From positions 372,001 to 436,000 of the forward strand of contig NZ_JAFIQY010000002.1 of assembly GCF_022271435.1 (NCBI RefSeq): a stretch of DNA of 64,000 nucleotides, read 5' to 3'. This DNA is from Streptomyces monomycini (GTDB taxonomy: Bacteria > Actinomycetota > Actinomycetes > Streptomycetales > Streptomycetaceae). Both the position numbers and the translations under genes were made by a program. Under the pieces are notes generated by a model. The model was given only the letters and a program-made list of their open reading frames with translations, was not told the DNA's origin and made no database searches. Below are positions 8,717 to 16,727 of the stretch, piece after piece. Position 1 is the stretch's first letter, and every line of letters starts with the position of its first letter.

Positions 8717-11212
8717 TCAGACGTCCGTGCCACCGGTGGTGGTCGCCGAGCTGCTGCCGTTGGCGCTGCTGGGCGCCGGGTTGCCGGTGGTCCCGGTCGG
8801 TTCCTGGCTGGTCGGCTTGTCCGTCGGCTTGTCCGTGGGCTTGTCGGTCGGCTTGTCCGTCGGTTTGTCGGTGGGCTTGTCCGTCGGTTTGCCGGTCGGC
8901 TCGTCCGTGGGCTTGCCGGTGGGCTCGTCCGTGTCGGTGGGCCGGGTGGTCGGGCTGGTCGGGCCCGTCGTCGGGGTGGTCGGGTCCGTGCTGCCGTCCG
9001 TGGGCCGGCCGGTCGTCGGGTCCGTGGCGCCGGTGCTCGGGGCGGGTGAGCCGGTGGGCTGCCCGCCGGTGCCCGGCACCGTCGAGCCGGGGCCGCCCGT
9101 ACCGGGCCGGCTGCCCTGGCCGGTGCGGGAGCTGCCGGTGCCCGGCTGGTCGGCGGGCATGCCGTCGCCGTCCTGGCCCGGCTGGGCGGACTGCTCGGTC
9201 TTGACCTTCCCGCCCGTGCCGTTGTCGGACCCGGACACCGCGCCGAGGGTGACGACGGTGCCCAGGACGGCGACGAGCAGGGCGCCCGCGCCCGCGGCGA
9301 CCAGGTTGCGCCGGGCGCCGAGCAGCAGGGCCTTGCGGCCGCCGGTCCGGCCGCCGCCCTTGCCCGTGCCGCTGCCGGGGACGGCGCGGGTGACCACGGT
9401 GGGTGCGGTCGCGTCGACGGCCGGGGCCGACGCGAGGGCGGCGGGCACCCCGCCGGGCGGGGAGGCCGACTCCTCCGTCCGCGCGTCCGGGATCTCCTCG
9501 CCGGCCGGCGTGGCCGTACCGGCGGGCGGGGTGAACGTGCCGGAGCGGTCGGCGACCAGGGCCAGCGCGCGCCGTCCCGCGACCGCGCCGCGCCGGTCGG
9601 AGAGCACTCCGCGCAGCCCTATCGACGCCTCCAGCTCGGCCCGCGCCCGGTCCAGGTTGCCGGTGCACAGGGCGAGCACGCCCAGCTCGTGGTGGAAGTA
9701 CGCCTCCTCGGCGACCTCCCCGGCGATGCGGGCGGCCTCGGCGCCGTGCCGCAGGCTGCGCTCCCAGGCGTTCCAGTGCAGGGCGGCGGCGAAGGCCGGG
9801 GCGGCCGTACGGGCCAGCAGGACGGCGGCGCTGGGGTGGCCGCTCTCCCGGCTGCCGGTCAGGACGTTCATCGCGGCCAGGATCGCGTCGGCCTCGGCGG
9901 CGGCCCGCTCGGGCGTGACCGAGGGGTGGCCCGCCCACCAGGCGTAGTGCTGGGCGGCGGTCAGGGCGCGCTCGCCCGCGCCGTCGTCGTACCCGGCGGC
10001 CGTCAGCTGGTCCTCCACCGTCGCCGCGAGCCGGTAGTGGCCTCCGGCCGGGGTGATCAGCCCGCAGTCCAGCAGCGCGCCGAGGGCGGCGTCCGCGTGG
10101 GTGTCCTGGGCGAGCGCGGGCAGGTGTGCCTGGTGCGGCAGCTCGCCGCCCAGCGCGACCGCGAAGCGCAGCGTCTCGCGCGCCGCCTCGCTCAGCCCGG
10201 CGGCGATCAGCGGCGCGGGCGAGGCGGCCTCGGCGACGGTCGGCAGCGGTCCGGTGGTGCCGCCGTGGCCGTCACCGGCCGGGTCGTCGGAGCGCTCGCC
10301 GTACGTGCCGAGAGAGTCCTGGCCGGTACGGAGCCGCTGCCGCAGCAGGGCGCCGGCCTGGACGAAGCGCAGGGGCAGCCCTTCGGACTCGAACCACAGG
10401 TCGGCGGCCCACGCGGCCTCGTCGTCGGTGAGCGGCCGGCCGACGACGCCCTCCAGCAGCTCGCGGGAGGCCTCCCGGCCGATGCCGCCGAGGGCGACCT
10501 CTTCGAGGTGGGACCCGGGCGAGGGCGCGGCGACGTCGGGGGTGGCGGTGAACAGGAAGGCGCACTCGGGGGTGGCGCCCAGCAGTTCGTCCAGCGCGGC
10601 GCCGCCGAACTCCAGGTCGTCCAGGACGACGATGGCGCCGACCTCGCCGAGCAGGCGCAGCAGTTCGCCGCGGTCGGGCCGGTGCAGCGGGGCCCGGTGG
10701 ACGGCGGCGAACAGCTCGTACATCACGTCGGTGGGCGTGCGGCGGTAACCGGAGAGCCGTACGACGCCGTCGGGGGCCAGGTCCTCGCAGGCGGTGGCGA
10801 CGGCGTCCAGCAGGCGGGTACGGCCCGCCCCGGAGGGCCCGGTGAGCCGTACGGATCTGCCGCGCGACAGCAGCCGCACCAGCCGGTCGGTCTCCTCGGC
10901 GCGCTCCAGGAGGGCGCCCTGGCGGCCGGCCGAGACCGGTACGGCGGGCGGGGCGGCGGCGCGGGCCAGCTCGGCGCGCTCCTCGGGGCCGTGCTTGCCG
11001 GGGACGGCGGGCTGCTCGCCGGGCGGGCAGGGTTCGATCTCGCTGCCGTCGACCGGGTTGACGGTGAGCAGGTAGGGGCCCGACACGAGCTGCACGGTGC
11101 GCGCGAGCCCGCCGGGGGCGGCCGCGGAGCCGCCGGCCGCGGGCGTCGGCGTCGTGGCAGGGGCGTCCTGCTCGCCGTACTCCTCAGGTCCCCGGTTGGT
11201 GTTCGGGTCCAT
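8717..11212 (-). CDS. Large membrane-anchored P-loop (STAND-like) ATPase with extracellular PTDK repeat tail
   Basis: 831 residues. Disordered N-terminus (1-100), then a P-loop region at about 120-290 with GPSGAGRT (125-132) and the Walker B-like AIVVLDDLEF. A helical/TPR-like middle (about 330-560) follows, then an Ala/Pro linker, one membrane segment at about 636-657, and a 174-residue Pro/Thr/Gly tail with tandem DKPT units. The topology implies a cytoplasmic ATPase and an extracellular wall-spanning stalk. The Walker A Lys is Arg131, so hydrolysis is doubtful. It resembles the ATP-binding halves of LuxR-type STAND proteins but has no DNA-binding domain. Conserved in Streptomyces; role unknown to me. 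Confidence 0.75.
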   Translation of the reverse strand: MDPNTNRGPEEYGEQDAPATTPTPAAGGSAAAPGGLARTVQLVSGPYLLTVNPVDGSEIEPCPPGEQPAVPGKHGPEERAELARAAAPPAVPVSAGRQGALLERAEETDRLVRLLSRGRSVRLTGPSGAGRTRLLDAVATACEDLAPDGVVRLSGYRRTPTDVMYELFAAVHRAPLHRPDRGELLRLLGEVGAIVVLDDLEFGGAALDELLGATPECAFLFTATPDVAAPSPGSHLEEVALGGIGREASRELLEGVVGRPLTDDEAAWAADLWFESEGLPLRFVQAGALLRQRLRTGQDSLGTYGERSDDPAGDGHGGTTGPLPTVAEAASPAPLIAAGLSEAARETLRFAVALGGELPHQAHLPALAQDTHADAALGALLDCGLITPAGGHYRLAATVEDQLTAAGYDDGAGERALTAAQHYAWWAGHPSVTPERAAAEADAILAAMNVLTGSRESGHPSAAVLLARTAAPAFAAALHWNAWERSLRHGAEAARIAGEVAEEAYFHHELGVLALCTGNLDRARAELEASIGLRGVLSDRRGAVAGRRALALVADRSGTFTPPAGTATPAGEEIPDARTEESASPPGGVPAALASAPAVDATAPTVVTRAVPGSGTGKGGGRTGGRKALLLGARRNLVAAGAGALLVAVLGTVVTLGAVSGSDNGTGGKVKTEQSAQPGQDGDGMPADQPGTGSSRTGQGSRPGTGGPGSTVPGTGGQPTGSPAPSTGATDPTTGRPTDGSTDPTTPTTGPTSPTTRPTDTDEPTGKPTDEPTGKPTDKPTDKPTDKPTDKPTDKPTDKPTSQEPTGTTGNPAPSSANGSSSATTTGGTDV
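8811..8930. repeat. Ten tandem 12-bp units coding PTDK/PTGK/PTDE repeats
   Basis: On the plus strand the unit is GTCGGCTTGTCC with small variants, running without gaps from 8811 to 8930. In the minus-strand gene each unit encodes four residues (DKPT, GKPT or DEPT). The unit length is a multiple of three, so copy-number change would keep the frame. Confidence 0.9.
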
Positions 11213-11477
11213 GGTGAAATGCCCCCCAGATGCGCTTGGCGTGCCGACCGACCGTTTGCGTCCCGGCCGTCCGCACTCCCCCAGCCTCCGGCCGGGGTGC
11301 TCCCCGGCCGCCGCTTCTGGTCCGGTGCCCGCCGTGCGGCGAACCGGACGGCGGAAAACCGAACCTTAGACCTTCGCCCAGTATCTACGAAGCGCCGGGG
11401 TCCGTTCCTGCCCGGAACGTCACAGTGTTGTGAGAATCCTTCGGGTATGCGGCTTTTTGATCTTGCCGCCGGCGCCG

Positions 11478-11801
11478 TCAGACCCGCGGCAGGGTCTCGG
11501 CCGCGATGCCGCCCTCGATGGCGAGGATGCGGTGCAGGCGGGTGGCGACCAGCAGCCGCTGCATCTGCGGCGGTACGCCGCGCAGCACGAGCCGGCGGTT
11601 GGCCCGCCCGGCGCGGCGGTGCGCGCCCATGATCACACCGAGTCCGGTGGCGTCCCACGAGTCGAGCCCGGTCAGGTCCAGTACGAGATCGCCCTGGCCC
11701 GAGTCGACGGCGGCGTGCAGGACGGTTCGGGCGTCCGCCGCGCTGCGGACGTCGAGGCGGCCCCCGACGACCAGCTCGGCGTGGTCGCCCCTGATGTGCA
11801 T
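11478..11801 (-). CDS. STAS-domain protein, anti-sigma factor antagonist-like
   Basis: 107 residues forming a single STAS domain: LVVGGRLDVRSAADARTVL, DLVLDLTGLDSWDATGLGVIMGAH (in two stretches) and a C-terminal helix. SpoIIAA/BldG relatives have Asp-Ser-[Ser/Thr]-Gly at the phosphorylation loop. Here it reads Asp-Ala-Thr-Gly, so the usual phospho-Ser is Ala and only the neighbouring Thr remains. It may act as a constitutive antagonist, or use Thr. No anti-sigma kinase gene is adjacent. The gene is separated by 266 bases from the dehydrogenase gene upstream of it (hbd, 12068-12916). Confidence 0.85.
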   Translation of the reverse strand: MHIRGDHAELVVGGRLDVRSAADARTVLHAAVDSGQGDLVLDLTGLDSWDATGLGVIMGAHRRAGRANRRLVLRGVPPQMQRLLVATRLHRILAIEGGIAAETLPRV

Positions 11802-12067
11802 ATGCGCTCCCCGGGTGATGAGTGCTCGATCGTTACGTCTACAGAACTGACTGCCTCTCGTGCGGCGAAGTTGCCGCCTGTAAGCGAACCGATACCGAAT
11901 TCACCCCGGAGGGTGACGGCACCGGACCCGTGCGCCTGGCGCGCCGGCCACCGCGGGGGCGTGCCGCCGGTGGCCGGAGCCCCGGCCACCGCGCTTCCGG
12001 CCGTGCCGGGAGCGGCGCCTGACGCTGCGACAGCGCGGTGCGGGGTCCGGGCCCGTCCGACGCGGAA

Positions 12068-12916
12068 TCAGTGCTCGTAGAAGCCTTGCCCGCTCTTGCG
12101 GCCGATATCGCCGGCATCGACCATCCGCCGCATGACCTCCGGCGGCGCGAACTTCTCGTCCTGCGACTCGGTGTAGATGTTGTCGGTGGCGTGCAGCAGG
12201 ATGTCCACGCCGGTCAGGTCGGCGGTGGCCAGCGGCCCCATGGCGTGCCCGAAGCCCAGCTTGCAGGCGGTGTCGATGTCCTCGGCGCTGGCCACCCCGG
12301 ACTCGTACAGCTTCGCCGCCTCCACGACCAGCGCCGAGATGAGGCGGGTGGTCACGAAGCCGGCCACGTCACGGTTGACGACGATGCAGGTCTTGCCGAC
12401 GGACTCGGCGAACGCGCGGGCGGTGGCGAGGGTTTCGTCGCTGGTCTTGTAGCCGCGCACCAGTTCGCACAGCTGCATCATCGGCACCGGCGAGAAGAAG
12501 TGCGTGCCCACCACCCGCTCGGGGCGCCCGGTGGCCGCGGCGATCTTGGTGATCGGGATGGCCGAGGTGTTGGAGGCGAGCACCGCCTCGTCCTTGACCA
12601 GCTTGTCCAGGTTCGTAAAGATCTCGCGCTTGACGTCGATCCGCTCGAAGACCGCCTCGACGACGATGTCCGCGTCGGCCGCCGCCTCCAGGTCGGTCGT
12701 GGTGGTGATCCGGGCCAGTGCCTGCTCGGCGTCGGCCGCGGCCAGCTTGCCCTTGCTCACGAACTTCTCGTACGAGGCCTCGATGCCGCCCTTGCCGCGG
12801 GCCAGCGCGCCTTCCGTCACATCGCGGAGGACGACCTCCCAGCCCGCCTGGGCCGAGACCTGCGCGATACCGGACCCCATGAGTCCGGCTCCGATGACGG
12901 CGAGCTTCTTTGCCAC
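12068..12916 (-). CDS. 3-hydroxybutyryl-CoA dehydrogenase
   Basis: 282 residues, family length. N-terminal Rossmann fold with GAGLMGSGIAQ, then SNTSAIPI, the catalytic-His segment GTHFFSPVPMM, and the C-terminal dimerisation domain with NRDVAGFVTTRL and GPLATADLTGVD. It oxidises (S)-3-hydroxybutyryl-CoA with NAD(P)+, or reduces acetoacetyl-CoA, in short-chain acyl-CoA metabolism. In Streptomyces it can also feed butyryl-CoA for polyketide starter and extender units. It is apparently monocistronic, and its start lies 126 bases from the TetR gene end. Confidence 0.93.
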   Translation of the reverse strand: MAKKLAVIGAGLMGSGIAQVSAQAGWEVVLRDVTEGALARGKGGIEASYEKFVSKGKLAAADAEQALARITTTTDLEAAADADIVVEAVFERIDVKREIFTNLDKLVKDEAVLASNTSAIPITKIAAATGRPERVVGTHFFSPVPMMQLCELVRGYKTSDETLATARAFAESVGKTCIVVNRDVAGFVTTRLISALVVEAAKLYESGVASAEDIDTACKLGFGHAMGPLATADLTGVDILLHATDNIYTESQDEKFAPPEVMRRMVDAGDIGRKSGQGFYEH

Positions 12917-13042
12917 TTGCTGTCCCCTAACACGCTGTACACCTGACGGCTCTCGGCAGTGACGTTAGCGCTCGGCGGCGATCGATAGGAGGGTTAGAGA
13001 TGCGCGTCACGTCTCAGATGACGGACATCACACCGCACGGGC

Positions 13043-13684
13043 TCATCGGCCGCCGCGCACGGCATAGTTGAGGACCTGTTCGCCGAGCGCGCCCTCCAGG
13101 TCGTCGAGCAGTACGAGCGCCTCGCGTGACACCTCGTCGGGTGCCCTTCCGGCCATCATGGCGCGGGCGATGTGGGCCGTGAGGGTGGCGTGCACCCAGT
13201 TGAGCTGGCCGGCCACCAGGAGCGGCAGCCAGTCGTCCGCCGCGGCGCGGGCCTCCTGTCGGAGGGTCTCCTCCAGGCGGGTGAGCTGTTCCTGCTGGAG
13301 ATGCCAGAGGCGGGCCTTGAGGGTGGCGGCGCCCTCGATGACGCGCAGGAAGCGGTCGTAGCCCGCGACCAGCCCGACGGCGGGCGAGACCGCCTCCACC
13401 TGTTCGCGCAGTTCGCGCAGGACGGCGGCGGCGGCCGACTCGCCCGGGTCCCGGCCGCGTACGTAGCGCGCGAGGCGGTCCACCAGTCCGGCACCGCGGT
13501 CCATGAAGAGGTCTTCCTTGGCCGGGAAGTAGTTGTAGACGGTGTTGACCGAGACCTCGCAGAGCTCGGCGATCTCCGCGATGGTCACGTCGTCGAAGCC
13601 GCGCTCCAGGAACAGGCCGGTGGCCATGTCGGAGATGTGCTGGCGCGTCTGCCGCTTCTTGCGCTCCCTGAGTCCCTCTGCCAT
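13043..13684 (-). CDS. TetR-family transcriptional regulator, probable repressor of the divergent exporter
   Basis: 213 residues from ATG 13684 (MAEGLRERKKRQTRQHI); an alternative ATG lies three codons upstream at 13693. The N-terminal helix-turn-helix includes DVTIAEIAELCEVSVNTVYNYFPAKEDLF, read as two adjoining stretches, and the rest is a ligand-binding helical domain. TACGAT (13692-13697, minus strand) ends 7 bases before ATG 13684, suggesting a leaderless mRNA. It is divergent from the DrrAB-type exporter over only 82 bases, the classic arrangement for a TetR drug-efflux switch. Confidence 0.88.
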   Translation of the reverse strand: MAEGLRERKKRQTRQHISDMATGLFLERGFDDVTIAEIAELCEVSVNTVYNYFPAKEDLFMDRGAGLVDRLARYVRGRDPGESAAAAVLRELREQVEAVSPAVGLVAGYDRFLRVIEGAATLKARLWHLQQEQLTRLEETLRQEARAAADDWLPLLVAGQLNWVHATLTAHIARAMMAGRAPDEVSREALVLLDDLEGALGEQVLNYAVRGGR

Positions 13685-13766
13685 GCCCCGCATCGTACGC
13701 CTTCTTGGGGTCTCTGGATTTTTGGGGGCGTTGCAATTTTTCAGTGGCTCTGTTTTTCTGTCCGGC
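13685..13766. promoter_or_regulatory. Divergent tetR / exporter promoter and operator region
   Basis: 82 bases, richer in T than the surroundings. It contains the self-complementary TTGCAA at 13731-13736 and two related T-rich segments, TCTCTGGATTTTT (13711-13723) and GCTCTGTTTTTCT (13747-13759). The likely tetR -10 is TACGAT on the minus strand. No clean long palindrome for TetR binding is apparent, so the operator is not assigned. Confidence 0.4.
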
Positions 13767-14549
13767 ATGGCAGTCATCACGGCGTCCGGCCTGACCCGGA
13801 CCTTCACCGCCCACCGCGGCACCGTCGAAGCCGTACGCGGCATCGACCTCGCCGTCGGGCACGGCGAGATCCTCGGCCTGCTCGGCCCGAACGGCGCCGG
13901 GAAGACCACCACCCTGCGGATGCTCACCACGCTCCTCGCGCCCACCGGCGGCAGCGCGACGGTGGCGGGCTGCGACCTCGTCCGCGACCCGGCCGGGGTG
14001 CGGCGCGCCACCGGGTACGTGGCCCAGTCCGGCGGTGTCGACCCGAACATCTCCGTACGGGAGGAGCTGGTGACCCAGGGGCGGCTGTACCGCCTGCCGA
14101 AGGCCCGGGCCGCGGCCCGCGCCGGGGAACTGGCTCACGACCTCGGCCTCGAAGGGCTGCTGGACCGCCCGTGTGCCGCGCTGTCCGGCGGGCAGCGGCG
14201 GCGGCTGGACATCGCGATGGGCCTGCTGCACCGGCCCGCGGTGCTCTTCCTGGACGAGCCGACGACCGGGCTCGACCCCGGCAGCCGGGCCGCCTTGTGG
14301 GAGCTGGTCCGGCGGCTGCGGGCGGACTTCGGCACCACCGTCGTCCTGACCACCCACCACCTCGACGAGGCGGACGCGCTCGCCGACCGCCTGGTGGTCG
14401 TGGACAACGGCGTGGTGGCCGCCGAAGGGACCCCGCGCGCGCTCAAGACCGCGTACGCAGGCTCGCCGGACGCGTCCCTCCAGGACGCCTTCCTGGCGAT
14501 CACCGGGCGCGGCCCCGCCCCGGCGGACACCACCCCCGTAGCCGTCTGA
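13767..14549 (+). CDS. DrrA-like ABC exporter ATP-binding protein
   Basis: 260 residues from ATG 13767, where homology begins (MAVITASGLTRTF). Walker A GPNGAGKTTT, signature LSGGQRRRLD, Walker B VLFLDEPTTGLD and H-loop TTHHLDEAD are intact. LTTLLAPTGGSATVAG and GYVAQSGGVD are typical of daunorubicin-resistance (DrrA) type ATPases. It works with the permease at 14575, 25 bases downstream, in drug or metabolite efflux, and is probably repressed by the divergent TetR protein. Confidence 0.92.
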   Translation: MAVITASGLTRTFTAHRGTVEAVRGIDLAVGHGEILGLLGPNGAGKTTTLRMLTTLLAPTGGSATVAGCDLVRDPAGVRRATGYVAQSGGVDPNISVREELVTQGRLYRLPKARAAARAGELAHDLGLEGLLDRPCAALSGGQRRRLDIAMGLLHRPAVLFLDEPTTGLDPGSRAALWELVRRLRADFGTTVVLTTHHLDEADALADRLVVVDNGVVAAEGTPRALKTAYAGSPDASLQDAFLAITGRGPAPADTTPVAV

Positions 14550-14574
14550 CCGCCCGGCCCTCCAGGAGACCCCT

Positions 14575-15330
14575 ATGACCTCCGTCCTGTCCGACACCGC
14601 CCTGATCTTCGGTCGCTATGCCCGGCAGAGCCTGCGCTCCAAGGTGCAGATGCTCTTCGGCGTCCTGATGCCGCTGCTCTACCTGCTCTTCTTCGGCCCG
14701 CTGCTGACGAAGCTGCCGCTGGCCTCCGAGGGCAGTTCCTGGCAGGTCCTGGTGCCCGGCCTGCTGCTGCAACTCGCGCTGTTCGGAGCGTCGTTCTGCG
14801 GCTTCGCCATCCTTCTGGAAAAGCAGTACGGCGTGGTGGAGCGGATGCGGGTGACGCCCGTCAGCCGGCTCGCGCTGCTGCTGGGACGGGTGCTGCGGGA
14901 CACCGTGCTGCTCACGTTCCAGGCGGGGCTTCTGGTGCTGGTGGCGCTGGTGATGGGGCTGCGGGCGCCGCTCGGCGGCATCCTCATCGGCTTCGCGTTC
15001 GTCGCCGCGACGGCCGTCGCCCTGTCCTCGCTGTCGTACGCGCTGGCCCTGAAGGTCTCCTCACCGCAGGAGTTCGGCCCCGTCGTCAACGCCGCGACCA
15101 TGCCCACGATGCTGCTGTCCGGCCTGATGCTGCCGATGGCCCTGGCCCCCGGGTGGCTGGACGTCCTCTCCCGCTTCATGCCGCTGCGCCACCTCGTGGA
15201 CGGTGTCCGCGCGGCCTACGTGGGCGACTACACCGGTACGCCCGTGCTGTACGGAGCACTGACCGCCGCCGGACTCGCCGCGGTGGCCGCGGCGGTCTGC
15301 ACCCGCGCCTTCCGCAGGGCCGCGGCGTAG
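14575..15330 (+). CDS. DrrB-like ABC-2 exporter permease
   Basis: 251 residues with six predicted membrane segments and the ABC-2 signature region (EKQYGVVERMRVTPVSR before the central helices, and SSPQEFGPVVNAATMPTMLLSG in two stretches). ATG 14575 has the ribosome site CCAGGAGA 7 bases upstream. It is paired with the ATPase at 13767 as an exporter of unknown, probably hydrophobic, compounds. Confidence 0.9.
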   Translation: MTSVLSDTALIFGRYARQSLRSKVQMLFGVLMPLLYLLFFGPLLTKLPLASEGSSWQVLVPGLLLQLALFGASFCGFAILLEKQYGVVERMRVTPVSRLALLLGRVLRDTVLLTFQAGLLVLVALVMGLRAPLGGILIGFAFVAATAVALSSLSYALALKVSSPQEFGPVVNAATMPTMLLSGLMLPMALAPGWLDVLSRFMPLRHLVDGVRAAYVGDYTGTPVLYGALTAAGLAAVAAAVCTRAFRRAAA

Positions 15331-15340
15331 GCTCGCCCGT

Positions 15341-15913
15341 ATGGTCAATCTGACGCGCATCTACACCCGTACCGGCGACAAGGGCACCACCGCCCTCGGC
15401 GACATGAGCCGGACCGCCAAGACCGACACGCGGATCGCGGCCTACGCGGACGCCAACGAGGCCAACGCGGCGATCGGTGTGGCCGTCGCCCTCGGCTCGC
15501 TGCCGGAGGACGTCGTCACGGTGCTCGTCCGGGTGCAGAACGACCTCTTCGACGTGGGGGCCGACCTGTCGACGCCGGTGGTGGAGAACCCGGAGTTCCC
15601 GCCGCTGCGCGTCGAGCAGTCCTACGTCGACAAGCTGGAGGCGGACTGCGACCACTACCTGGAGAGCCTGGAGAAGCTGCGCAGCTTCATCCTGCCCGGC
15701 GGTACGGCCGGCGCCGCGCTGCTGCACCAGGCGTGCACGGTGGTCCGCCGCGCCGAGCGCTCCACGTGGGCGGCGCTGGAGATGCACGGCGACACCATGA
15801 ACCACCTCACCGCCACCTACCTCAACCGCCTCTCCGACCTCCTGTTCATCCTGGCCCGCACGGCCAACAAGGAGCAGGGCGACGTGCTGTGGGTGCCGGG
15901 CGGCGAGCGGTAG
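15341..15913 (+). CDS. Cob(I)yrinic acid a,c-diamide adenosyltransferase (PduO type)
   Basis: 190 residues, full length. The ATP-binding N-terminal motif TRTGDKGTTALGD, the segment AYADANEANAAIG, and the helical-bundle signatures FILPGGTAGAALLH and VVRRAER identify the PduO family. It transfers the adenosyl group of ATP to Co(I) corrinoid, giving adenosylcobalamin. It starts 11 bases after the exporter permease stop and so may be read through from that operon, though no functional link is obvious. Confidence 0.93.
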   Translation: MVNLTRIYTRTGDKGTTALGDMSRTAKTDTRIAAYADANEANAAIGVAVALGSLPEDVVTVLVRVQNDLFDVGADLSTPVVENPEFPPLRVEQSYVDKLEADCDHYLESLEKLRSFILPGGTAGAALLHQACTVVRRAERSTWAALEMHGDTMNHLTATYLNRLSDLLFILARTANKEQGDVLWVPGGER

Positions 15914-15962
15914 GCGCACCGCCGGGACGGCTACCGGTAGGCGCACCGCCGGGACGGCTACC
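15909..15962. repeat. 27-bp perfect tandem duplication spanning both stop codons
   Basis: The unit beginning GGTAGGCGCACCGCCGGGAC occurs at 15909-15935 and again at 15936-15962. The first copy carries the TAG of the adenosyltransferase; the end of the second copy carries the TAG of the convergent membrane-protein gene. Confidence 0.9.
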
Positions 15963-16563
15963 GGCAGGCGTCCTCGCGGGCACGCTCGTGGCCGTCCGCG
16001 CCGTCCGCGCCGCCCGGGGGCAGCTCCCCCTCCGGCGCCTTCTTCGGCCACAGCGTGTAGCTCACCGCGATGACCAGGTTGATACCGATGACGAAGAGCA
16101 TCTTGGTCTGCCAGTCGCGCAGCGAGACGGTCTGGGCGGGGTCGCCCACGTACCAGGCCGCGAGCTGCAACAGGCCGATCGCGATGAGCGCGGCGAGGAC
16201 CCAGCGGCCCGCCGACTGCCACTCGAAGACCGCGCGCTCCTTGCCGTACTTCGGCGCCGGTACGGGCGGCGGGCCGCCCGCGAAACGGTGGGCGAAGCGG
16301 ACGTCCACCCACTTGATCGTGCGGTGCCCCAGCGCGGCCGAGAAACCGATGTAGACGGCGGCGAGCCCGTGCTTCCAGTCGGCCTCGGCACCGTTCTTGA
16401 GGTCGATGGCGGTGACGACCAGCAGGACGAGTTCCAGCAGCGGTTCCAGCAGCAGGACGGCGGCGCCGGCACGCGGCATTTTCGCCAGGTAGCGCAGGGC
16501 CAGTCCGCCGGCCAGCAGCACCCAGAAGCCGACCTCGCAGACGATGATCAGTGTGACGATCAC
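15958..16563 (-). CDS. Conserved membrane protein, unknown function
   Basis: 201 residues using GTG 16563, chosen because AAGGGGAG lies just upstream; an ATG at 16599 adds 12 residues before the first helix. It has about four hydrophobic segments (IVTLIIVCEVGFWVLLAGG; AAVLLLEPLLELVLLVVTA; WVLAALIAIGLLQLAAWYV; MLFVIGINLVIAVSYTLW) and an acidic, Gly-rich cytoplasmic tail. No family of known function is recognised. It is divergent from the two-component system at 16728. Confidence 0.7.
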   Translation of the reverse strand: MIVTLIIVCEVGFWVLLAGGLALRYLAKMPRAGAAVLLLEPLLELVLLVVTAIDLKNGAEADWKHGLAAVYIGFSAALGHRTIKWVDVRFAHRFAGGPPPVPAPKYGKERAVFEWQSAGRWVLAALIAIGLLQLAAWYVGDPAQTVSLRDWQTKMLFVIGINLVIAVSYTLWPKKAPEGELPPGGADGADGHERAREDACR

Positions 16564-16727
16564 GGGACTCCCCTTCTTTCCTGTCCCTTCCAGGCTCACC
16601 CCGGAATCCGGCCGTCACCTCGTCACCCGCGATGATCCGGCGCTGCATCTTTCGATGTAGCGCGCGGCGCCACGGGTTCGGCCGGGGCGTGGAGGCGACG
16701 GGCCGCGCCGCCGTGTTTGATGGAGGG

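Noticed and set aside
8727..9947. 406-residue plus-strand ORF opposite the P-loop gene
   Set aside because: Val/Gly/Arg-rich shadow frame. The minus-strand frame has recognisable domains, a membrane helix and proper third-position GC.
11403..11419. CGTTCC-5-GGAACG dyad upstream of the P-loop gene as the same operator as at 55241
   Set aside because: The arms match but the spacing differs by one base (5 versus 6) and the genes are unrelated; probably coincidence in GC-rich DNA.
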